DNA of 5,056 nt from an uncultured Pirellulaceae bacterium (GTDB taxonomy: Bacteria; Planctomycetota; Planctomycetia; Pirellulales; Pirellulaceae), in NCBI GenBank assembly GCA_947258905.1, contig CAMYKF010000189.1, forward strand, positions 1-5,056, read 5' to 3'. Of this stretch, positions 1 to 5,056 are shown in pieces. Below the pieces are notes generated by a model. That model searched no databases. It was not told where the DNA came from and saw only the letters and a list, made by a program, of their open reading frames with translations. Both the position numbers and the translations under genes were made by a program. How positions within the stretch are numbered: position 1 is the stretch's first letter; each line of letters opens with the position of its first letter.

Positions 1-1486
1 TGTCCAGCAACTGCTGCAGGGCCTTGCGAATCTTGGGGAATTTGATGGGCAAGCCAAGAACGCGATGCTGCTCGCCCGTGTTGGCTTTTTCGGCAAAGGC
101 GTCGAGATATTCCTTTTTGACCAGGATCAGGGCGGGCAGCCCCCTGGTCGCGGGATATTGCAGGAATTCGTTGAAGGCCTCGATGGCGGCAAACCCGAGA
201 TCGGCTGATCCGAAAATCACACATTGGGCTGGCATATCCTCGGCCGGATCGAGGTCACGGAATCGGGCCAGGGCGCGTAGCGGATCGCTAAAGATCAGCA
301 CCTTGTAACCGATCTTCTTGAGTCGTTTCCGCAACATATCCTGCAAGGTGGCATTGGATTCGACCACCATCACGGTATGCCCCTGCCCCTCCGTAATCTG
401 ATGCGTTCGTTCCTCATGGTCCCTGGCGTCTTTATCAGCCATTTGCGGATCATATTTCTGGCTGTCGCCACGTTTGATCGCCTTGATCACACTCATGGTT
501 TCATCGAGCGCCGCTTTGGGACTCTGAATCCGGACCTTGGGATCCAGTTCCATCAGCCGATGTGTCAGCGTGACTACGCGGTGGGGCAAATCGGGCTCCA
601 GACCGGACAGCGGCGGGATCTGGCGATAACGGTCCGAACTCATGCGTCGCATGCGTTCACGGGTCTCGTACATCGGTGGTTCGCCGCTGAGCATGTGATA
701 GAGGTTGCAGCCGACAAAGAAGATATCGCTGCGTTTGTCGTTGCGGGAGACATTGGTGGTTTTTTCCAAACCCGCATAGTCCACCGAACGGGGATTGTAA
801 AACCCGGAGCGCTCCTGCTCATCGTCCTCGCCGGCGGCCAAACCAAAGTCGACCAAACAGGCACGACCGGAACTGGACAGCAGCACATTGGAGAGTTTGA
901 TGTCGCGATGGCTGATGCCCTTTTTGGCAGCGTAGGTCAGACCGCTACACACGTCCTTGGTGACATCCAGCGCCATCATCAGCTTGACCTTGCCATGCGC
1001 CCTGACAAACTCGCGCATGTTCTGGCCTTCGATAAAGTCCATGACCATGTAGATGCGGCCACGATAGTTTTCGACTTCGTAAATCGGCACGATGTTGGGG
1101 TGCCGCAATTTCATCACAGTCTGGGCTTCGCGCATGAACCGCTCGCGCGTGATCATGTCGTCGGTATAGCGGTTGCGCAGCACCTTGACCGCACGCACGT
1201 CGCCGGTCTTGACATTTTCCGCTCGATACACGCGGGCAAACGTTCCCGCACCGACCAGATACAGCACTTTCCAGTTGCCGTAGTGATACCCCTTGCGGTG
1301 GCCGTCCAGCAGTCGGGTCAGTTGCCAGTTGGTGAGCAAGCCGTTCTTCAGCAGATACGACTGGAATTTCTCCACATCCACATTGCGACCGCCCAGGGCC
1401 GATAGCGCACCACTGACCTGCTTGTCATCCAGCAACCGACAACTCTGGATCAGTTGTACAAGTTCGTCAATGGAGTATTCGCGCAT
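1..1486 (-). CDS. Ser/Thr protein kinase with degenerate C-terminal receiver-like domain (3' end beyond the window)
   Basis: This is a Hanks-type Ser/Thr protein kinase, expected to phosphorylate proteins in the cytoplasm; no signal peptide or membrane segment is visible in 495 residues. Residues 1-66 form a helical N-terminal module ending GLLTNWQLTRLLDGHRKGYH. The kinase domain spans about 69-336. It has the glycine loop GAGTFARV (79-86), the ATP-binding Lys101 in RAVKVL, the alpha-C Glu120, catalytic HRDIKLSN (193-200, Asp195), DFG (213-215), YAGLE in place of the usual APE (Glu241), SDIFFVGC (253-260) and the late Arg319. All catalytic residues are present. A linker rich in charged residues (337-368) leads to a receiver-like fold (about 370-495) that lacks the phospho-acceptor Asp and the conserved Lys. 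The start at 1486 is the only ATG after the in-frame stop at 1583-1585, with no clear Shine-Dalgarno sequence. The frame stays open to the window edge, but the last helix is already present, so probably few residues are missing. Kinase identity is certain; the substrate is unknown. Confidence 0.95.
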   Translation of the reverse strand, partial: MREYSIDELVQLIQSCRLLDDKQVSGALSALGGRNVDVEKFQSYLLKNGLLTNWQLTRLLDGHRKGYHYGNWKVLYLVGAGTFARVYRAENVKTGDVRAVKVLRNRYTDDMITRERFMREAQTVMKLRHPNIVPIYEVENYRGRIYMVMDFIEGQNMREFVRAHGKVKLMMALDVTKDVCSGLTYAAKKGISHRDIKLSNVLLSSSGRACLVDFGLAAGEDDEQERSGFYNPRSVDYAGLEKTTNVSRNDKRSDIFFVGCNLYHMLSGEPPMYETRERMRRMSSDRYRQIPPLSGLEPDLPHRVVTLTHRLMELDPKVRIQSPKAALDETMSVIKAIKRGDSQKYDPQMADKDARDHEERTHQITEGQGHTVMVVESNATLQDMLRKRLKKIGYKVLIFSDPLRALARFRDLDPAEDMPAQCVIFGSADLGFAAIEAFNEFLQYPATRGLPALILVKKEYLDAFAEKANTGEQHRVLGLPIKFPKIRKALQQLLD

Positions 1487-1584
1487 AATCGCTGTGGGCG
1501 GGCGGTACAGGTGAGGCGGGCATGGCTGGGCCGCTGTCACCGGGATATCGAGAAGACTGCAGTTGCGGGGCCATCCGAACTTCT

Positions 1585-1613
1585 ATTCTAGGCCCGAAGG
1601 GCCAGTTTTACAA
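1585..1613 (-). promoter_or_regulatory. Predicted sigma70-like promoter of the kinase gene
   Basis: Read on the minus strand, a -35 box TTGTAA (1608-1613, 4 of 6 consensus bases) is followed after exactly 17 bases by a -10 box TAGAAT (1585-1590, 5 of 6). Transcription would start near 1578, giving a leader of about 90 bases before the kinase ATG. The spacer contains the perfect inverted repeat GGCCC-TTC-GGGCC (1591-1603). The position between an upstream terminator and the kinase start fits. The call rests on consensus matching only. Confidence 0.5.
1591..1603. repeat. Perfect 5-bp inverted repeat inside the kinase promoter spacer
   Basis: GGCCC and GGGCC are separated by three bases, giving a compact GC-only hairpin. 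It lies wholly between the predicted -35 and -10 boxes, next to the -10 box. It could be a repressor or activator operator, or a chance GC palindrome. On the plus strand it is followed by only four T bases after two other bases, too weak to call as a terminator. Confidence 0.45.
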
Positions 1614-1680
1614 CGAAATTGCCCTTCCCCAACGCTGCCAGGCGGGCATCCGCAAGTGTCATTGGCAGGCAAATCGACCG

Positions 1681-1717
1681 AAAAAAAGGAACAGGCAAAT
1701 CGCGGTTTGCCGGTTCC
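1681..1717 (-). terminator. Rho-independent terminator of the small coiled-coil gene
   Basis: On the minus strand, a 12-bp stem with one mismatch (arms GGAACCGGCAAA at 1706-1717 and TTTGCCTGTTCC at 1688-1699) encloses a six-base loop (1700-1705). It is followed at once by seven T residues (1681-1687). It lies 51 bases past the stop codon of the 96-residue gene and upstream of the predicted kinase promoter, so it should separate the two minus-strand genes into different transcripts. The plus-strand reading lacks a T tract, so the terminator is one-directional. Confidence 0.85.
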
Positions 1718-1767
1718 TGATTTGGTCACACCGGGTCGGAGGTGGTGTTTTCGTAGTCGTCCGGGAG

Positions 1768-2058
1768 TTATCCGGTCTGCTCGTCGAGCGTCTTTTTGTA
1801 CAGATCGCGTTCGCGACGCGTGGCATCCAGGTCGAACATGAGGTATTTCATGTCCAGTCTGAGTTGGCCCAATGCTTCCTGAACCAGGTTCAGGATGCGT
1901 CGTCGCCGCTGTGTGAATTCAACAACACGTTGCACACAGCGTTCCAGTTCAACCCGGTATTGTTCGGGAACCTCGCCGACTCGCTGTTGCAGGTCGACGA
2001 TTTCTGCCGGCAAGGCGTCGGAGCGGGTCTTCATTCGGTTGGTTGGGATTTCGTTCAT
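1768..2058 (-). CDS. Small charged, probably coiled-coil protein of unknown function (96 aa)
   Basis: This is a 96-residue protein with no signal peptide, membrane segment or catalytic motif. After a polar start (1-16), almost the whole chain looks helical: residues 17-40 include LPAEIVDLQQRV, a basic patch TQRRRRIL (about 49-56) follows, then LRLDMKYLMFDLDATRRERD, with hydrophobic residues spaced as in a coiled coil. I have a recollection of similar short proteins in planctomycetes, some labelled as transcriptional regulators, but no DNA-binding motif is visible, so no function is given. A structural or oligomerising role is equally possible. ATG at 2058 is preferred because GGAG lies 11 bases upstream; ATG at 2034 (Met9) is an alternative without a ribosome-binding site. 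A strong terminator follows the stop. The gene is divergent from the large secreted-protein gene across 305 bases and codirectional with the kinase, but probably not cotranscribed with it. Confidence 0.8.
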   Translation of the reverse strand: MNEIPTNRMKTRSDALPAEIVDLQQRVGEVPEQYRVELERCVQRVVEFTQRRRRILNLVQEALGQLRLDMKYLMFDLDATRRERDLYKKTLDEQTG

Positions 2059-2075
2059 TTGGTTTTGGTCTCCAT
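2055..2075 (-). other. Six-codon leader ORF overlapping the start of the coiled-coil gene
   Basis: On the minus strand an ATG at 2075 opens the frame Met-Glu-Thr-Lys-Thr-Lys and stops at TGA (2055-2057). That stop overlaps the ATG of the 96-residue gene in the four-base ATGA arrangement typical of translational coupling. The leader frame also contains the GGAG that could serve the downstream start. It has no convincing ribosome-binding site of its own, so it may be accidental. Confidence 0.3.
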
Positions 2076-2246
2076 GGGTTTTCCAACCACTTGAAGCGAA
2101 GCCTGTGCCAGGATTCGCGCCGATTTTGCCAGCATTGCGTTAACCCGTTACATGAAAAGGGCTTACAGCAACAGTCCGTCGCCGGGGTGCGGCGGGGTTG
2201 TGTTGCCATAGTTCAACATCAATCAACGTAGATGGATTTTTGTGAG

Positions 2247-2259
2247 GTTGCTACAACCC
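2247..2259. repeat. Short inverted repeat GGTTG-CTA-CAACC
   Basis: Five-base arms flank a three-base loop, about 105 bases before the start of the large plus-strand gene. It belongs to a cluster of GTTG/CAAC half-sites, so a protein-binding site is plausible. No T tract follows on either strand, which argues against a terminator. Confidence 0.4.
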
Positions 2260-2286
2260 CGTCGGCCCTCTGCGCGCCATTGCGAA

Positions 2287-2302
2287 CCCGTAAAAACACG
2301 GG
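2287..2302. repeat. Hairpin CCCGT-AAAAAC-ACGGG upstream of the secreted-protein gene
   Basis: Perfect five-base arms surround an A-rich six-base loop, 61 bases before the plus-strand ATG. Copies of CATTGCG lie on both sides (2278-2284 and 2303-2309). It might form in the mRNA leader or be an operator. There is no T tract, so it is not an intrinsic terminator. Confidence 0.4.
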
Positions 2303-2363
2303 CATTGCGGCCTGCCCGACTGGCGATGTTGACTTATTACCACTTTGTTGACGATCGGAAACC

Positions 2364-2456
2364 ATGAAATCCGCCTCCATCTGCAGCCATCCCATATCGA
2401 TCCCGATCGGGTTTTGCCTCGTCTGGTTGTTGTTTGCCGGAAGCCCTTTGTCAGCC
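2364..2456 (+). other. Sec signal peptide of the large secreted protein
   Basis: Residues 1-31 have Lys2, a hydrophobic stretch with GFCLVWLLFAG (16-26), then S-P-L-S-A before Gln32. This fits signal peptidase I cleavage after Ala31. Cys18 lies inside the core and is not followed by a second signal-like stretch, and no L-x-x-C lipobox stands at the cleavage site, so a lipoprotein is unlikely. Confidence 0.75.
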
Positions 2457-5056
2457 CAGACGCTGTCGATCCCCGATGGATGGACGCTTGAGGAAACCGA
2501 CTGCCAGATTCCTGCGCGCAACTGGGTGGCGCGGGAATCGGTGGAGCAATTTCACTCAGCGCCCGACTCCACGCATATCCACTTCAGGGCCAGTTACGGG
2601 ACGCGGGTGATGATCAGCCATGCGGTGACACCGGCGCGAGTGATTGAGGAATTGCGGCCGGCATTGTGGGTGCAGGGCACTCGTCCCGGCATTCAGTTGT
2701 ATGCCCGGGTGGTGCTGCCGCAGACAAGTGATCCGCTACAAACCGGTCCGATGAGCGTATTGCTGCCCGGCCCGGTTTGCGAGGACGTCACCGAGTGGCA
2801 AAAGCTGGATTTTGCGGATTCGGAAAAGCCACTTCCCGAGTTGCTGGAAGAAGCAGTCTGGAAATTGCGAGCCCGTTACAACCAGCGTGTGGATTCCAGC
2901 GGAGCCTACGTCGACAAACTGGTCCTGAATATTTACACCGGTCCCGGCACCAGTTCGCTGTGGATCGACGATATCGAAGTGCCGGGTGCCGTCATTGCCA
3001 ACACAACCGATCAGGCGGTGCGACACGATCCCCAGGTTCGCCAGGTGGCTTGGGAACAGGAACTGGATTTCGGCCGCCGCCCGGCGCTGACCAAGGTCAA
3101 CAGCACGATTCTGGAAGTACGCGGCCAGCCGTTTTTTGTGCGTTCGATTCAGCACAACGGCGAGCCGTTTGAACTGTTGCGTGGACTCGGTTTCAACACC
3201 ATTGAGCTGCCCGTCACCGCCACCGTCCAGCAACTCAGGCAAGCGGAGCGTCTGGACATGTGGATCGTTTGTCCGGCGCCCCAATCGGCTGGACTGGAGC
3301 CGTTGACGGCCGAGTTCGATCGCGTGCTGGCCTGGTCACTGGGTGAAGAACTCGACCATCACGATGTGGAACGCATTGCGGCCACACGGCGCGAAGTCGA
3401 GCACTCGGATTTTCGCGAGGGCCGTCCCATGGTGGGCTTTGCCAATTCAGCCCTTTCTGATCTGTCCCGACACTGCGACATCCTGAGTGTGGGTGTTGAA
3501 CCGATCGGCGGCAGCTTTATTCTCAGCCAGTACAGTGACTGGATCGAACAACGGGCCCGCCTGGCAGACAAGAACCTGCCGTTGTGGGCCTCGATCCAGA
3601 CCCAATTGCCGCAGTCGATTCGCGCCCAGGCGGCTGCCATGGCCAATGGCGTTCCACCGTTGCCGGTCGAGGCGGCACAGATTAAATATCTGGCCTACGA
3701 AGCGATCGCCGGCGGTGCCCGCGGCATGCGTTTTCTGTCCCATTCACGGCTGGATGCCTCCGACCCCGTAGCTCGCTTGCGTAGTCTGACCTTGCGCTGG
3801 CTCAATGCCCATCTGCGTCAACTGGAACCGTGGGTGGCCGGCGGTGCGGTCGTTGATCGTGAGCAATCGTCCGATCGCGACCGGCAACTAACGACACTGG
3901 CCACCAGCCGGGCGCGGCTGGTGTTGATTCAGCAAGCCACCCAGCTGGAACAACTGGTGGCCGGCGACACGCCACTGAACTCGTTTCAGTTTTCCGATCA
4001 TTCGCTCAATACGTCCGAAGGGGTCTATCATCTGACCGAATCGGGAATGATGCCGCTGGATCAGGGCCGCGTGATGACGGGAAATGAAATCACCATTGAC
4101 CAGTGCGGAAGCCTGGAAGCGGTATTGATCACCCAGGAACCGGTCGTCATCAATCGACTGGCTGAATCGTATCTGCGTGCCGGCGAGCAATCCCAGTCGC
4201 AAATGCGTCTGGACATCGTGCGTCAATGGATGGTGATTTCGCAATTGATTATGGAACAACTCACTCGCATTGGCCAAGCCGAGCCCGCCGCGTCGGGAGC
4301 CATCAATGAAGCCAACAATGCCTTGCGACAGGCCCAGGCCCTGATTGACCAGGGCAGTGCCATGACGGCTGGCGAACTGCTGGGCCGGGCCGAGCAACAA
4401 TTGGCCAGTGCACGCAGGACCATTCTTTCCAATGCCCGGGAACCCTTTGTCTCCTCCACTTCCAGTCCCCTGTTGTCACACGTTTCGCTGGTGCCACTGC
4501 ACTTTGCACTGATTAACCGGATCGACTCCCAGGCCTGGCAAGCCAATGGACTAGCTGGCGGCGACTTTGAAAACCTCGAGCATATGACATCCAACGGCTG
4601 GGAAAACCATCGCGCCAACGACGATCGCGTCAGCACGCATGTGGAACTGGCCACCTCTTCGGTTGTCGATGGCGAGCGGGCGCTGCTGTTAAGCGTGCAG
4701 CCGTCCCGCGAGGGTCCCGAGCAGCCGCTGGTGGATCGCACGCCGTTGTGGATTCGTTCAGGGCCGGTGCCGGTGCGGGCCGGTCAACTGGTGCGGATTC
4801 ACGGCTGGATCAAGGTGGATCAGCCGATTCGCGGATCGCTGGACGGGCTGATGATTATGGATTCGATCGGCGGCAATCTGACTGGCGAACGCATCAATGT
4901 GACCAGCGGCTGGCAGGAGTTCTCGATGTATCGCTCTCCGGCGCGTGACATGGAACTGACACTGACGTTTGCCTTGACCGGTTACGGCCAGGTGCAGATT
5001 GATGAGGTGCAGGTGCGAGTGCTCGATCTGACCGAGCCATTGCGGCAGGCCCGCAA
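2364..5056 (+). CDS. Large secreted multi-domain protein with a glycoside-hydrolase-like TIM barrel and carbohydrate-binding-like domains (3' end beyond the window)
   Basis: This is an exported protein of unknown activity; 897 residues are visible and the frame is open at the edge. A Sec signal peptide spans 1-31: a short n-region with one Lys, hydrophobic core about 11-26, likely cleavage after LSA31. Residues about 33-210 look like a beta-sandwich ending SLWIDDIEVPG (Trp200). A barrel-like region follows (about 245-500): GQPFFVRSI (254-262) as first strand, GLGFNTIEL, LAWSLGEEL (322-330), DILSVGVEPIGGS (372-384), LPLWASIQTQ (405-414) and GGARGMRFLSHSRLD (450-464). Residues about 500-595 are mostly beta, and 596-691 mostly helical. 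A second sandwich (about 733-890) starts GGDFENL and ends QVQIDEVQV, as in CBM4/9-like folds. I recall similar Pirellula-group proteins annotated as hypothetical. The start at 2364 is the first ATG after the in-frame stop at 2349-2351; only a weak GGAA precedes it. Export and domain layout are well supported; enzyme activity is not. Confidence 0.9.
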   Translation, partial: MKSASICSHPISIPIGFCLVWLLFAGSPLSAQTLSIPDGWTLEETDCQIPARNWVARESVEQFHSAPDSTHIHFRASYGTRVMISHAVTPARVIEELRPALWVQGTRPGIQLYARVVLPQTSDPLQTGPMSVLLPGPVCEDVTEWQKLDFADSEKPLPELLEEAVWKLRARYNQRVDSSGAYVDKLVLNIYTGPGTSSLWIDDIEVPGAVIANTTDQAVRHDPQVRQVAWEQELDFGRRPALTKVNSTILEVRGQPFFVRSIQHNGEPFELLRGLGFNTIELPVTATVQQLRQAERLDMWIVCPAPQSAGLEPLTAEFDRVLAWSLGEELDHHDVERIAATRREVEHSDFREGRPMVGFANSALSDLSRHCDILSVGVEPIGGSFILSQYSDWIEQRARLADKNLPLWASIQTQLPQSIRAQAAAMANGVPPLPVEAAQIKYLAYEAIAGGARGMRFLSHSRLDASDPVARLRSLTLRWLNAHLRQLEPWVAGGAVVDREQSSDRDRQLTTLATSRARLVLIQQATQLEQLVAGDTPLNSFQFSDHSLNTSEGVYHLTESGMMPLDQGRVMTGNEITIDQCGSLEAVLITQEPVVINRLAESYLRAGEQSQSQMRLDIVRQWMVISQLIMEQLTRIGQAEPAASGAINEANNALRQAQALIDQGSAMTAGELLGRAEQQLASARRTILSNAREPFVSSTSSPLLSHVSLVPLHFALINRIDSQAWQANGLAGGDFENLEHMTSNGWENHRANDDRVSTHVELATSSVVDGERALLLSVQPSREGPEQPLVDRTPLWIRSGPVPVRAGQLVRIHGWIKVDQPIRGSLDGLMIMDSIGGNLTGERINVTSGWQEFSMYRSPARDMELTLTFALTGYGQVQIDEVQVRVLDLTEPLRQAR

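Larger units (their letters stand above)
2059..2363. promoter_or_regulatory. Divergent intergenic region with short repeats, no gene
   Basis: This 305-base stretch separates the minus-strand coiled-coil gene from the plus-strand secreted-protein gene and must hold both promoters. No convincing pair of -35/-10 boxes was found for either direction. It contains six GTTG/CAAC half-sites between 2197 and 2257, a hairpin at 2247-2259, another at 2287-2302, and three copies of CATTGCG (2133, 2278, 2303). ORFs crossing it on either strand lack coding character. Confidence 0.6.

Noticed and set aside
377..1405. Plus-strand open frame of 342 codons
   Set aside because: It lies opposite the kinase gene, whose motifs are unmistakable. 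The translation is His-rich and Gln-rich with no domain pattern, typical of an antisense shadow.
1591..1610. Possible plus-strand terminator (hairpin followed by AGTTTT)
   Set aside because: The T run is only four bases, and no plus-strand gene ends nearby. The same bases are better explained as part of the kinase promoter.
1522..2094. Plus-strand open frame of 190 codons
   Set aside because: It runs across the kinase promoter region, the minus-strand terminator and the coiled-coil gene. The minus-strand frame has coherent helical protein character and this one does not.
1949..2209. Minus-strand open frame of 86 codons in another frame over the coiled-coil start
   Set aside because: The translation is rich in Arg, Pro, Trp and Asn without pattern, and it overlaps the better supported frame at 1768-2058.
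2329..2357. TTGACT as a -35 box for the secreted-protein gene
   Set aside because: At 16 to 18 bases downstream there is no -10-like hexamer, only CGATCG-type sequence, so no promoter is called.
2219..2521. Minus-strand open frame of 100 codons
   Set aside because: It overlaps the signal peptide coding region of the large plus-strand gene and has low-complexity polar composition with no motif.
2736..3284. Minus-strand open frame of 182 codons
   Set aside because: It is antisense to the secreted-protein gene, whose frame is open for 897 codons and has recognisable domain features.
3888..4741. Minus-strand open frames of 170 and 172 codons
   Set aside because: Both are antisense shadows over the helical and C-terminal parts of the secreted protein, and they overlap one another in different frames.

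Overview
The window looks like chromosomal DNA from a planctomycete, probably of the Pirellula/Rhodopirellula group. This is judged from remembered family style, not from a search. The evidence is a Ser/Thr kinase of the planctomycetal 'N-terminal helical module, kinase, receiver-like C-terminus' type, a small coiled-coil protein of a kind I associate with the same phylum, and a very large secreted multi-domain protein. Base composition is moderately GC-rich, and good Shine-Dalgarno sequences are scarce, as is common in that phylum.

Layout. From 1486 down to the left edge, on the minus strand, runs a kinase gene lacking only its extreme 3' end. It encodes 495 visible residues with every kinase catalytic motif present. 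The C-terminal receiver-like domain has lost its phospho-acceptor Asp and conserved Lys. Next comes a 281-base gap holding a good sigma70-like promoter for the kinase (17-bp spacer, with a perfect inverted repeat inside the spacer) and a strong minus-strand intrinsic terminator. That terminator closes the upstream minus-strand gene at 1768-2058, which encodes a 96-residue, highly charged, helical protein of unknown function. The 305-base gap at 2059-2363 separates it from a divergent plus-strand gene. The gap has no gene but contains several short repeats and a six-codon leader ORF. From 2364 to the right edge the plus strand is one open frame of 897 residues without a stop. It begins with a signal peptide, followed by a beta-sandwich, a TIM-barrel glycoside-hydrolase-like domain, a helical region and a second carbohydrate-binding-like sandwich.

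How the parts relate. The terminator and promoter between the two minus-strand genes suggest they are separate transcription units. The small coiled-coil gene and the large secreted protein are divergent and could share regulatory DNA. No functional link between the kinase and the exported protein can be shown from sequence. There is no sign of mobile elements, CRISPR arrays, tRNA or rRNA. The most unusual points are the two degenerate domains: the receiver of the kinase and the possibly inactive hydrolase-like barrel.
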